Source of the DNA: Acidobacteriota bacterium | GTDB lineage: Bacteria > Acidobacteriota > Blastocatellia > Pyrinomonadales > Pyrinomonadaceae | Assembly: GCA_020199835.1 (NCBI GenBank) | Contig: JAIVJV010000007.1 | Coordinates: forward strand, 1-64,000 | Reading direction: 5' to 3' | Length of the DNA stretch: 64,000 nt | Shown: piece after piece, positions 55,973 through 64,000 of the stretch | Numbering within the stretch: the stretch's first letter is position 1 | Layout of the letters: each line of letters starts with the position of its first letter | The notes under the pieces: generated by a model | Databases searched by the model: none | What the model was told of the DNA's origin: nothing | What the model saw: the letters and a program-made list of their open reading frames with translations, nothing else | Program-made: the position numbers and the translations under genes

Positions 55973-56674
55973 ATGATTGATACCCAACAATTTCCCGGCG
56001 CCGCAAAATCCAATAGTTCCTTTCTGACCCCTTTTGAGCGACGGTTAGCGCCGGTGGTGCTGCCACGCATTCCGGCGTGGTTGGAAACTTACCACCTGAC
56101 GATGCTGACGTTGCTTTGGTCGGGCTTGATACTGCTGTTCTCGGACTGGGCCGCGAAGGATTTACGGTGGCTGTGGGGCGTGTCGGCGATGGTGTTTCTC
56201 CAGTACGTCACCGACCACTACGACGGGAAGATCGGAAAGTATCGAGGGACAGGCCTCGTCCGTTGGGGCTATTACATGGATCATCTCCTCGATTATGTGT
56301 TCCTCTGTTCGGTCATAATCGGTTATGCGTTCATTCTGCCTGAACGGTCGCGCTATCAGGTGCTGATCATGCTCGCGATTTTTGCCGGTTACGAGGTGAG
56401 TACGTTTCTGGCGTTTGCGGCTAAGACCGACCGGTTGAAGATCAGCTATTTCGGTTTTGGGCCAACGGAATTTAGGCTCGCGATTATCATAATCAACGCC
56501 TTATTGGTTCAGTACGGAACCCGCCAGATGATCAATGGAATGAAGTACGTGAACATCGGTGCCGGTATTGGGCTGGCCTTGATGGTTTACAAGACGCACA
56601 AGGCCATGTGGGAATCGGATATGAAGAACAAGCATGGTCTAGATGTAGAAGAATCGGCCGTCCTGTCTCGCTAA
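55973..56674 (+). CDS. CDP-alcohol phosphotransferase-like membrane protein, variant motif
   Basis: A 233-residue protein with about six helices. The catalytic signature D-x2-DG-x2-AR-x8/9-G-x3-D-x3-D is present as D81-HY-D84-G85-KI-GK-x9-G99-YYM-D103-HLL-D107, but the AR pair is replaced by GK. The four Asp are intact, so metal and CDP chemistry may be kept while substrate choice differs. Homologues make phospholipids or inositol lipids. The start follows a 118-base spacer with no promoter seen. Confidence 0.8.
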   Translation: MIDTQQFPGAAKSNSSFLTPFERRLAPVVLPRIPAWLETYHLTMLTLLWSGLILLFSDWAAKDLRWLWGVSAMVFLQYVTDHYDGKIGKYRGTGLVRWGYYMDHLLDYVFLCSVIIGYAFILPERSRYQVLIMLAIFAGYEVSTFLAFAAKTDRLKISYFGFGPTEFRLAIIIINALLVQYGTRQMINGMKYVNIGAGIGLALMVYKTHKAMWESDMKNKHGLDVEESAVLSR

Positions 56675-56918
56675 ACGCCATGTATCCTTAAGGCGTGTAC
56701 GGTTTACGACCGGAACGGTCTCAGGTCATCTCTCTCGCCTGGAAAAAAGTGTAAGCAAGTGACCCATTTTGAGGTTTAATTACGCGTTTCAGGATGTGGC
56801 CTCTTCTTTGCAAGTGCATCGACAGTCCAACGTTCTTGCTCCCTTAGAAATTCGGGAACTGTACGACGGGAAATTCGTTCGATACGAATAGATTCAACGC
56901 TTACTCATAAAACTAGCA
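56675..56918. other. 244-base spacer, nothing recognised
   Basis: No reading frame or clear promoter is seen. Short self-complementary stretches (GACCGGAACGGTC and ATTCGTTCGATACGAAT) are present but not strong. The base composition resembles neighbouring intergenic DNA. Confidence 0.4.
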
Positions 56919-57128
56919 ATGTCAGAGAAGAAAACAATTCGAATAGTTAAGAAGGGCGAAAAGATCCGCCCGGTCGTCAAGGCAAAAACAAGTACCGCCC
57001 GCGAAACGGCGCGCGATATGGTTGGCACCGTGACCAATTGGGTTACGGAGTTCCAGAAGCGCCGCCGAGAAGAAACCACCAACGCGTTAAGAATTCTCTC
57101 CAAGACGCCGAGTGGTAGCCAAGCTTAA
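56919..57128 (+). CDS. Small basic hypothetical protein
   Basis: A 69-residue Lys/Arg/Thr-rich protein (MSEKKTIRIVKKGEKIRPVV). It has no membrane helix or motif beyond a central helix, VTNWVTEFQKRRREETTNAL. There is no clear ribosome-binding site (CATAAAACTAGCA). Likely real because of coherent codon use, but short enough to be uncertain. Function unknown. Confidence 0.5.
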   Translation: MSEKKTIRIVKKGEKIRPVVKAKTSTARETARDMVGTVTNWVTEFQKRRREETTNALRILSKTPSGSQA

Positions 57129-57219
57129 CCGCGTCCCGGCAACTGCCTAAACCGTAACTTAGGGTAACTGCCAGTAAACTTTCGCCTGCCAATCTGCTGA
57201 TCGGCTTGGTTTGATCGTT

Positions 57220-57252
57220 TCTCACTGAGGCAGCAGCGTGTCTCACTGAGGC
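57220..57252 (+). repeat. Two copies of TCTCACTGAGGC, 21 bases apart
   Basis: TCTCACTGAGGC occurs at 57220-57231 and 57241-57252, each followed by a similar AGCAGCGTG or GAGGCGTG tail. It lies in the 202-base spacer before the next small gene. It might be a protein-binding pair, but nothing else supports this. Confidence 0.5.
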
Positions 57253-57330
57253 GAGGCGTGTTCATTGACACGGCCTTGACGCGGCGCTAGCATCGCGCCA
57301 GTTCCGCGAAAACTCGAGTGGAGGCTGAAT

Positions 57331-57519
57331 ATGGCCAGACGTAGTTCTCCTCCAAAAACGAAGCGACCGCCAGCGAGACCTGTGTTTGACAGCATTCGCA
57401 AGCCTGTTGCGCCGCCGGGACATCCGTTATCGCGAGCAAAGCCGGACGACGTCGCGCGGCCGGCGCAGCGGAAGGCGAAGCACAAGCGACGTCCGGAAGC
57501 TGGTGACAGCGAGGAGTAA
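57331..57519 (+). CDS. Small Pro/Lys/Arg-rich hypothetical protein
   Basis: A 62-residue basic protein, MARRSSPPKTKRPPARPVFD, then SIRKPVAPPGHPL and RPAQRKAKHKRRPE. TGGAGGCTGAAT precedes the ATG, giving a normal ribosome-binding site, which supports a real gene. No homologous domain is known to me. Low complexity makes prediction risky. Confidence 0.6.
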   Translation: MARRSSPPKTKRPPARPVFDSIRKPVAPPGHPLSRAKPDDVARPAQRKAKHKRRPEAGDSEE

Positions 57520-57611
57520 ACCGGACGTGGACTTCAGTTAGGCGTCATCCTGAACGACAGCGCCACCGCCTGTTAATACGTCTCACTTACAGCGACAGAG
57601 GAACAGGTCGC

Positions 57612-58136
57612 ATCACTACACCTTCAGAGAGATTCATCGCCTGCGCTCACGAGTTTTTGCTCGAGGAGTACCTGCCGAAAATCGAGCGCTGTCTGGAGCG
57701 ATTAACTGACGAACAGATCTGGTGGCGTGCGAACGAGGAGTCGAACAGTATCGGCAACCTGGTGTTGCATCTTTGCGGCAACGCGCGGCAGTGGATTGTG
57801 TCGGGCGTTGGTGGCGAGTCGGACCCGCGTGAGCGGGATGCGGAGTTTGCGCAGCGGGAGGTGATCGCGCGTGATGAGTTGGTCGCACTGCTTCGTTCAA
57901 CTTTGGCGGATGTGGGTCGTGTTTTGAAAGGTCTCGATACTGCGACGCTGCTGGAGCGGCGTACGATTCAGGGCTCGGACGTTGATGTGTTGGAGGCGAT
58001 CTTCCACGTGACCGAACATTTCTCGATGCATGCTGGACAAATTTTATTGCTTACGAAATTGCTCACCAGAGAAGGCTTGCGTTTCTATGACTTTTCCACC
58101 GGAGTGCCTAACCAGACTTGGACCAAAACGTCCTAG
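57612..58136 (+). CDS. DinB-fold protein (DUF1572 type), unusual start
   Basis: DinB-type four-helix protein. The frame open at TTG 57657 starts LLEEYLPKIERCLERL, but the family extends further N-terminally. The residues immediately upstream (TTPSERFIACAHEF) continue the same helix and fit the family, yet no ATG, GTG or TTG occurs in frame. AGAGGA lies 9 bases before an ATC at 57612, so an ATC start is possible. WWRANEESNSIGNLVLHLCG, QWIVSGVGGE and HFSMHAGQILLLTKLLT are the signatures. A damaged second copy lies at 61637. Confidence 0.75.
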   Translation: MTTPSERFIACAHEFLLEEYLPKIERCLERLTDEQIWWRANEESNSIGNLVLHLCGNARQWIVSGVGGESDPRERDAEFAQREVIARDELVALLRSTLADVGRVLKGLDTATLLERRTIQGSDVDVLEAIFHVTEHFSMHAGQILLLTKLLTREGLRFYDFSTGVPNQTWTKTS

Positions 58137-58264
58137 GCTAACTGCTTGAATCCAACTCGATAATTTTATTGCTGTTTTAAGGTATTGTGTTTAGACTGCC
58201 GGTTACCCTCGACTAACTGGCAACCTCAGCCGCCGCGGCTGCTTCCACCCAAGGAGCTGCTCAG

Positions 58265-60487
58265 ATGACTTCCGGAAATAAATCAGTGCTATTTCGTCAG
58301 AAGTTTGTTCTCTCCTTCTCCTTGCTTTTTACCTTATTGCTCTCGATCATCTTGCACCCTACTACTCCGAGTGCTGCCAATGCAGAGGTGGGGAGATTCA
58401 GGAGCCTGGTTGCGGCGCGTAGGGCGCAAGACAGCGGCAGTTGTTGCGGCGAGGCCAACAGAAAGCTGCATCTTCTGGCAGGGGCTTATTACACAACCAA
58501 CAACAATTTTTCGGCGAAGCTGCTGCTCAACAACAAAGGACCACTCGCGATCGAAGTTCAGCCAACGCTCTTTAGCTTGACCGGCGAGCGCTTTGATGTC
58601 CCACCTATAACCGTTGACGCAAACTCACATCGCTTCGAAGATTTTGGCGACTGGGCCACTATCGCAGGCGAGCAATTCCGTGAGGGCAGTATCCAGGTTT
58701 TCCACCGCGGCAAGGACTTGGTGCTCGGCACACAGATTTATTTGACTGATGAAATACACAGCCTTAGTTTCGAAGAGAAACTAACGGAGCTCGGAAAACC
58801 GGGATCATCGAGACTCGAAGGTGTATGGTGGCTGCCATCTCCTCGAGGCGCAGTTAAACTCGTCCTTTCCAACACTACCGACACTGTGCTGTCAGTATCG
58901 ACGACCATTCGAGGGCAGTCTCCTAGTAAAGAGGCTGGTGATACAGTCGATCTGGCGGGTCACGAAACCAAGGTGTTGGACGTTGAACGCGATCTGCTTG
59001 CAAGGGTTCGCGGCGCAATGTCCCGTTTCGGCGCTATCTCTGTCGAACATAATGGTGGGCCCGGCGCTCTTCTCACGCGAGGGATGGCGCTGGATACTGC
59101 TCTCGGATACTCGCTGCCGATCCAGTTCACGGATCCCACGACTGCAAAGTCAACCAACTTACAGGGTGCGGGCTTGCGCATCGGAAAAGCAGGAAAGGAA
59201 TATCTAGCGCCAATGGTTGTTGTGCACAACGCAGGACAAACCACAACCTTATTGCGTGGTCGTGTGCCTTACACTACCACCGACGGAACTAACGGAGAGA
59301 TAATTCTGCCTCAAATTGAGTTGTCGCCCCGCGAAACAGAGCTCATTAATATAGCGCCATACGCGAGAGCACAGGGCGTTGCCAATGACGGCAGTGTCGC
59401 CGGATTGGAATTTGAATATACGGGAGAGTTGGGAAGCGTCATTACATCCGCTTTCAGCGTCAGCCGAAGCGGCAACCAGGTCTTTCGGGTTCCCTTGTGG
59501 GACATTGCCGCGCAACGCAGCGCGACCGGTGGTTATCCCTGGTCCATTGAAGGCGCCTCTTCGACGGTTCTCTTCATCAAGAATGTTACGGATGAGGTGC
59601 AAAGCTATAGAATGTATTTGAACTTGACGAGGGGAGATTATGTTTTTCCTAAAACAACTGTGGCGCCGCATCAAACCAGCGTAATCGACATACGAGAATT
59701 GCGTGATAATCAAGTGCCTGATGTGAATGGACAGATAATTCCGCTCGGAGAGACGCGTGGCCAGGTGCAATGGTCGCTAACGGGCGGAGTGGATAAGGTT
59801 TTGATCGGACGTTCGGAGCAAGTTGACCTCGTCAGCGGAATTAGCTCTAACTATGCGTGTCAGAACTGCTGTGGCAACAGTTTCTATGACGGATGGCTAA
59901 CGCCCGTGCAGTCAACCGGCTTTCAAGGTGACCAGATACAGTTCGCGGCGATGCAACAGGACCAGAACTGTTACGGACAGCTCTACCCGCCATATCAGGC
60001 GGGATTAGCCTCTTATACAAGCAGTGATCTCTCCGTCTGTAACCCTGGTTTCAGTACTGGCACTACCACTGGTGTCGGGCCCGGTGAAGCCCTCATCAAC
60101 GGTGCGTGGATGGGGGACAAATGGTTGTTCACTCCGACCGGTGACTGTGATTATACGCCCGAAGAGGTTGTGCGCGAGGCCATCTGCGACATACTTACCC
60201 GCAGGGTTGATAGCGTGTCACCGGAGCGTGCGCTGATCGGACAGCCCGTGGACGTAACCATTAACGGCAGCGGCTTTGGGACGGGGACGCCGACGGTCAA
60301 CGGCGGTAGCGGCATCACGGTCTCGAACATACAGTTAATCAATGGCGGCGAAGTCCGCGCCCGCTTCACCACGGCGACCAATGCGCCAGCAGGGAATCAT
60401 AGTGTTTCCGTTACCACTTCCTCGGGCAGACAACTACCATCAACGGCAACTTCTTTGTGCAGATTCCATCCGAGTTCATTCCACTGA
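58265..60487 (+). CDS. Exported IPT/TIG-domain surface protein, N-terminal part (frameshifted)
   Basis: A 740-residue frame. Signal peptide (FVLSFSLLFTLLLSIILHPT), a long beta-rich region repeating motifs about NNTTDTV- and N-x-T-rich strands, a Cys-rich patch YACQNCCGNSFYDG and an IPT/TIG domain (about 657-722; PERALIGQPVDVTINGSGFG). After SVTTSSG the frame goes into a short unrelated tail and stops. Adding one G to the GGG run near 60424 restores continuity with the 60457 frame, which continues SSGQTTTINGNFFVQIPSEF. Either a disrupted gene or a sequence error; a real surface protein would have about 867 residues. Confidence 0.8.
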   Translation: MTSGNKSVLFRQKFVLSFSLLFTLLLSIILHPTTPSAANAEVGRFRSLVAARRAQDSGSCCGEANRKLHLLAGAYYTTNNNFSAKLLLNNKGPLAIEVQPTLFSLTGERFDVPPITVDANSHRFEDFGDWATIAGEQFREGSIQVFHRGKDLVLGTQIYLTDEIHSLSFEEKLTELGKPGSSRLEGVWWLPSPRGAVKLVLSNTTDTVLSVSTTIRGQSPSKEAGDTVDLAGHETKVLDVERDLLARVRGAMSRFGAISVEHNGGPGALLTRGMALDTALGYSLPIQFTDPTTAKSTNLQGAGLRIGKAGKEYLAPMVVVHNAGQTTTLLRGRVPYTTTDGTNGEIILPQIELSPRETELINIAPYARAQGVANDGSVAGLEFEYTGELGSVITSAFSVSRSGNQVFRVPLWDIAAQRSATGGYPWSIEGASSTVLFIKNVTDEVQSYRMYLNLTRGDYVFPKTTVAPHQTSVIDIRELRDNQVPDVNGQIIPLGETRGQVQWSLTGGVDKVLIGRSEQVDLVSGISSNYACQNCCGNSFYDGWLTPVQSTGFQGDQIQFAAMQQDQNCYGQLYPPYQAGLASYTSSDLSVCNPGFSTGTTTGVGPGEALINGAWMGDKWLFTPTGDCDYTPEEVVREAICDILTRRVDSVSPERALIGQPVDVTINGSGFGTGTPTVNGGSGITVSNIQLINGGEVRARFTTATNAPAGNHSVSVTTSSGRQLPSTATSLCRFHPSSFH

Positions 60488-60867
60488 ACCTAACCACAGC
60501 AAATCTTGGCTGCGCTGCAGGAGCCGCAGGCTTCGGTGCCCAAGTGAGCTATCAGGTCGCGGATCAAGCCGGACAGTCGATAAATTTTAGTGGGTTGACC
60601 CCGCAGGAGCACTTTACGGTAAACGGGAACCCAGCGTTTCCCGGCTTTAAAGCATTTGCCACCCCACCAACAACCGACGCTAACGGCAGATTTCTGGATA
60701 CACCGATCGGAACATGCGCGGGACCTCCGGCCCCGTCATTCAACCTCTGCGTTGATGTGGTCCAGACTTTCAATATTGTCGTAGGGAGCACCACGTATTC
60801 TATTCCCAGAGTAGTGGTTACCACGGGCGCTGTTACTCGAACATCAACTCTTGGGACCGTTAATTGA
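60457..60867 (+). pseudogene. Displaced C-terminal part of the IPT-domain protein
   Basis: A 136-codon frame (GTG-capable) reading VQIPSEFIPLNLTTANLGC, with FQVADQ-type strands (QVSYQVADQAGQSINFSGLT) and ending STLGTVN. Upstream in the same frame lies TTTINGNFF, which has no start and continues the preceding IPT domain. It is therefore the end of the same protein, cut off by a one-base shift. The stop overlaps the start region of the HEAT gene. Confidence 0.75.
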
Positions 60868-60884
60868 GGAGGCGCAGAATCGTC

Positions 60885-61466
60885 ATGAACGGAAACCTTG
60901 CTTATAAAACACCGACCTACAGAAAGGTTCTTTGGCTGCTAGGCGTCGTGGCCTGCTCGGTAATGGTTGTTCTTGCAGCCGGCCAGGACAAGCCAGCCAT
61001 TCCCGTGCGTGAGAGAGTCGCCAAACTCGTCCAAGAAAGACTTTCGGACTGGACGGCGGTGGTGGTCAACGGAGTTAGGGTGCAGACCAGAAAGCCGCCT
61101 TCATCGGATTTGATAAAAGAGATTCGAGAGTGCGGAAATGCCGCCATACCCGTACTGGAAAATTATTTGCGACTAGAGAGCGAGGACGAGCGTCGCGCAG
61201 CCGTGGAGCTTCTCGGTTTGTTAGGAGGATCTCGTGTGGTCGCTCCTCTCAAGAACGTGGTCGAGAAGGATCGAGCACCGGCTCTGCGGATTTTGGCCCT
61301 ACGATGGCTTTCGCAGTCTCCTTCGAGCCTGGCGCTGCCAATTATCCAAAAGGCGGCTCGCACGGACATTGACGAAAACGTACGGCAAACGGCCAAGAGT
61401 ATTCTGGATCCCTCTGTTGAAGTTCCTGGTGCTGCGCCGTTTAAGGTGGTACCGCGTCCGTTCTAG
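60885..61466 (+). CDS. Exported HEAT-repeat protein
   Basis: A 193-residue protein with a signal-like segment (RKVLWLLGVVACSVMVVLAA) and HEAT/armadillo-like helices: AAIPVLENYLRLESEDERRA and VAPLKNVVEKDRAPALRILA. GAGGAGG lies 12 bases before ATG 60885. It follows the IPT gene and may be its partner. The end contains PSVEVPGAAPFKVVPRPF. Function unknown. Confidence 0.75.
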   Translation: MNGNLAYKTPTYRKVLWLLGVVACSVMVVLAAGQDKPAIPVRERVAKLVQERLSDWTAVVVNGVRVQTRKPPSSDLIKEIRECGNAAIPVLENYLRLESEDERRAAVELLGLLGGSRVVAPLKNVVEKDRAPALRILALRWLSQSPSSLALPIIQKAARTDIDENVRQTAKSILDPSVEVPGAAPFKVVPRPF

Positions 61467-61636
61467 CGAGAGTTTCATTTTGCACTGCCGCAACCAAATC
61501 GTACCCTGCGCATTGCACCAACAAAGGCCGTTGCTGTTTAAGACCGAGCCAGTGACCTGCCTGATTTCGGAACTACAATCGACGTCAAGAAGCCGTCAAC
61601 TCAAATTTAGCGAGCCTGCAAACGAAAGAAAGGGAA
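61467..61636. other. Part of a 482-base gene-free gap, nothing recognised
   Basis: Between the HEAT gene and the DinB remnant no gene is supported. An 8-bp inverted repeat, GGGAAGCG (61632-61639) and CGCTTCCC (61650-61657), lies at its end without a T-tract. The remainder up to 61948, after the remnant, has no identifiable feature except a GAAGGAGACAG ribosome-binding site for the next gene. Confidence 0.5.
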
Positions 61637-61825
61637 GCGGTTGTTAGCTCGCTTCCCATCTCGATGCACACCGGACAGATCATCATGTTCACGAAGATGT
61701 TGACCTCGAGCGATCTGCGCTTCTACGACTTCTCCGGCGTCGAACCCTCGCGAACGCTGGCATTCCCCGCGGTGAACTGGTCCAGTTTGCCACACATTGA
61801 AAGGCCCACGCTCCCTACTGAGTGA
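61637..61825 (+). pseudogene. Remnant of a second DinB/DUF1572 gene
   Basis: The frame with ATG 61664 encodes ISMHTGQIIMFTKMLTSSDL and RFYDFSGVEPSRTL, matching the C-terminal end of the DinB gene at 57612 (HFSMHAGQILLLTKLLT and LRFYDFSTGVP). About 45 residues of similarity remain; the N-terminal two-thirds of the family is absent and upstream sequence is unrelated. The copies differ at many positions, so the event is not recent. Confidence 0.75.
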
Positions 61826-61948
61826 ATGAGCTTGCGCCCGACCTGGACCGTTCATATACTTCCCCCCGCTCCACGCGCTCCTCCCAAACAAAGACGAAGT
61901 GTCTAATAACTGAACCTAGGTTTTTACTCACGACCGAAGGAGACAGAA

Positions 61949-64000
61949 ATGGTTAATCTCACACACCGGCACGTGCGGCTGACTCGCCGTAGTGTATTCC
62001 TCATCTGCCTGGTTTCTCTGTTGTGGCCGGCGGTTCCAGTTAAGCGGACTGCTGCTCAAGAAGTTCGTAGCGTGACTCCGCGAGATAATCTTGAGCTCGG
62101 CTCACATACACGCATCGGGACAATGACGCATGAATACCGCGAGCGTTTGCGTGCGCAGTTTAAGCGGGGCCGCGAACTGCTTCTGAAACAGGGAGTGCCA
62201 TTCGAGCCAAACGATCTGCTTGAACCTGACTTCCGAAAGAAACTAAAGCCGAAGTTTGGCGAGATGCGCGAAATGCAAGAGACGCGTGTCATCAGGCAAA
62301 GACAGATTAAGGGAGTGCAGTTAGCCGATACGCTGTATTTACCTGAGAAAGTTGAGGTCACCGGCGACACAGTGATCCTCGCGAACCAGGTTATTTTCGA
62401 GGGGCGAAATGCCGTGCTAAAGGGTAACTACGCCGTGTACTTCTTCCCCGTGGATATAGATGGTCTATTGGGCACATCGCTCGAAGTGGCCATCGCCGAG
62501 GAAGGTGGACCACGTTTTTCTCTTGCGAGCTATAGAAATAAATCAAAGGCCAGTTCACAGCCTCCGCCGAGTTGGTTTGTGCCTCGGCTAATGCAAACTG
62601 ACTGGAGCATTACGATCGACACGAGTGGGCAAGGCGCGGAAGAATGGCAGGAAAAGCAGAAGCGAAAGACGACGGCAACGGTCCGACTCATTACAAGTTC
62701 GTCTCAAGAACTGATGAACGATGGGGAAACGAAAAATAAAAGCGGTGAAGCCGGCGCCACTGGACCTACTGGCGAAATGGGACCTCCGACGTGTGACGGC
62801 ATCCCCGACCCAGCTCCGAAGGGCGACGATGGCAACTGTCAATTGGGGGATCCGCACGGAAAAACGGGATTTCCCGGCACCAATGGTTGTACGGGAACCG
62901 TGGGGCGCCAAGGTGGCGAAGGCATTGAGGGCGGTAAGGCTCAACCGATAATGGCGCAGACAACCAACACGTGCGGAACCTATAAACTATTAGCTGTGGG
63001 TGGCCGCGGCGGTCAGGGAGGTAAAGGAGGCCCCGGCGGAATTGGTGGCCGTGGTGCACGAGGAGGAGGACGAGGGGGTGATGGCAAAGACTGCGCATGC
63101 AGTCAGCGCGGCGCCGGTAATGGTGGCAGAGGAGGCACCGGCGGTCGGGGCGGCAAGGGCGGTACGGGCGGGGTTGGAGGTCCTGGTGGGGACGGAGGCT
63201 GGGGGGCAGATATTACGTTCTTTCATCCGCGCAATTTTGTTGGTGCAATTATTCCCGACACAGCGGGAGGCGGTGGCGGCATGCCAGGTCGCGGAGGCGA
63301 CCCGGGCGTGCCCGGCCCAGATGGATCTGGTGGAGAGCCAGGCAAGAAAGCCACAACCGTCAATTGTCCGTCATCGGCGCCCGTGGATGGCCAAGCTGCA
63401 CTGAACACTGGGAACCTGGGCTTTGGCGAGTGGGGTACGGACTCAACGATTACAGGTGTCGACCATCACGAAGATCGAAAAGGAAAGTTTACCGCAGTAC
63501 CCACGGACGCTGAGGAATGCAACGTTGAGATGCAGGCCTGCGACACCGGCTACCATTGGAACTCAACTCCCGACTTCTGCTGCTGCGCCGATAACAATTC
63601 CAAGATCTGCCTCAGCCCCATCTTAATCGACGTCACCGGCAACGGCTTCGATCTAACCGACGGCGCAAACGGCGTTCGATTCGATCTCAACAACGACGGA
63701 ACCCCAGAACGCCTCTCCTGGACCGCTCCAAACGCCGACGACGCATGGCTCGTTCTCGATCGCAACGCCAACGGCCTCGTGGACAACGGCACCGAACTCT
63801 TCGGCACCTTCAGCCCACAACCTCAACCTCCACCGGGCCGGCAAAGAAACGGCTTCCTCGCGCTTGCGAAATACGACAAACCGGAAAACGGGGGCAACAG
63901 CGATCGCCTCCTCGACAATCGCGATGCAATCTTCCCGAGTCTGCGTCTGTGGCGGGACGGTGACCATAACGGCGCTTCAGACTCCGACGAGTTACACACA
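61949..64000 (+). CDS. Exported Gly-rich, collagen-like protein with EF-hand-like repeats (3' end outside)
   Basis: An open frame of 684 codons without a stop. Signal peptide ([20 protein letters not shown]), a helical N-terminal half (about 45-250), then from about 265 collagen-like [12 protein letters not shown] and a Gly-rich block at about 348-465 with [15 protein letters not shown] Cys-rich patch (DFCCCADN) precedes the C-terminal module [20 protein letters not shown] and FDLNNDGT, then [17 protein letters not shown], Asp/Asn loops that look calcium-binding. GAAGGAGACAG precedes the ATG. It is likely a surface or matrix protein. Confidence 0.85.
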   Translation, partial: MVNLTHRHVRLTRRSVFLICLVSLLWPAVPVKRTAAQEVRSVTPRDNLELGSHTRIGTMTHEYRERLRAQFKRGRELLLKQGVPFEPNDLLEPDFRKKLKPKFGEMREMQETRVIRQRQIKGVQLADTLYLPEKVEVTGDTVILANQVIFEGRNAVLKGNYAVYFFPVDIDGLLGTSLEVAIAEEGGPRFSLASYRNKSKASSQPPPSWFVPRLMQTDWSITIDTSGQGAEEWQEKQKRKTTATVRLITSSSQELMNDGETKNKSGEAGATGPTGEMGPPTCDGIPDPAPKGDDGNCQLGDPHGKTGFPGTNGCTGTVGRQGGEGIEGGKAQPIMAQTTNTCGTYKLLAVGGRGGQGGKGGPGGIGGRGARGGGRGGDGKDCACSQRGAGNGGRGGTGGRGGKGGTGGVGGPGGDGGWGADITFFHPRNFVGAIIPDTAGGGGGMPGRGGDPGVPGPDGSGGEPGKKATTVNCPSSAPVDGQAALNTGNLGFGEWGTDSTITGVDHHEDRKGKFTAVPTDAEECNVEMQACDTGYHWNSTPDFCCCADNNSKICLSPILIDVTGNGFDLTDGANGVRFDLNNDGTPERLSWTAPNADDAWLVLDRNANGLVDNGTELFGTFSPQPQPPPGRQRNGFLALAKYDKPENGGNSDRLLDNRDAIFPSLRLWRDGDHNGASDSDELHT

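Noticed and set aside
58169..58197. TTGCTG-17-TAGACT as the promoter of the IPT gene.
   Set aside because: Spacing fits but both hexamers match consensus poorly.

Overview
This 64 kb window looks like chromosome from a moderately GC-rich member of the Acidobacteriota, most likely class Blastocatellia (Pyrinomonadales and relatives). That placement is inference. It rests on a complete S10-spc-alpha ribosomal protein cluster running straight into accB-accC, a paired TIGR03663-type/GT-C membrane glycosyltransferase locus, a YtxJ-like bacillithiol-system protein, a PEP-CTERM protein, DUF4384/CHAT proteins and IPT or EF-hand-like surface proteins. No rRNA, tRNA, CRISPR array, prophage or transposase was seen.

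Layout. 1-18.8 kb holds the end of tuf, then rpsJ-rplCDWB-rpsS-rplV-rpsC-rplP-rpmC-rpsQ-rplNXE-rpsZ-rpsH-rplFR-rpsE-rpmD-rplO-secY-adk-map, then a promoter and infA-rpmJ-rpsM-rpsK-rpsD-rpoA-rplQ, and finally accB-accC. 18.8-23.5 kb is a ribosome-assembly block (rplU-rpmA-obg-nadD-rsfS, a sigma-54 activator, rlmH, a DksA-type protein) with its own strong promoter. 23.6-32.7 kb carries comF, an HNH nuclease, tatA, a methyltransferase with rarA on the minus strand, ychF and two large polytopic membrane proteins. 32.8-37.9 kb has smc with two coupled unknown genes. 37.9-40.4 kb is an ECF sigma/anti-sigma/exported-protein unit. 40.5-46.6 kb has an EF-G-like GTPase, a VWA-like exported protein, a macro-domain protein and a glycogen phosphorylase.

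46.7-52.5 kb is a compact Ser/Thr kinase-DUF4384-TPR/CHAT protease cluster, the best candidate for a multi-gene signalling or effector module. From 52.5 kb the genes are accessory: PEP-CTERM, YtxJ, a membrane protein with an ungapped internal duplication, DUF971, a variant CDP-alcohol phosphotransferase-like protein, DinB, a frameshifted IPT-domain surface protein, a HEAT protein and an unfinished collagen-like secreted protein.

The most distinctive non-coding signal is short-word repeats between ribosomal genes. Four spacers (before rplC, rplV, rpsK and rpsD) are filled with degenerate 7-bp words arranged as facing arms that can fold into hairpins. Other spacers carry a CACGGATTACAC word (before rplB, and a hairpin at 40.4 kb) or an ACTTTGT-type palindrome (before rpmA). 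Several abut start codons and leave no clear Shine-Dalgarno sequence. Other notable signals are a single-base frameshift near 60424, a decayed second DinB copy near 61.7 kb, and a transcription terminator formed by the last codons of the opposing PEP-CTERM gene.
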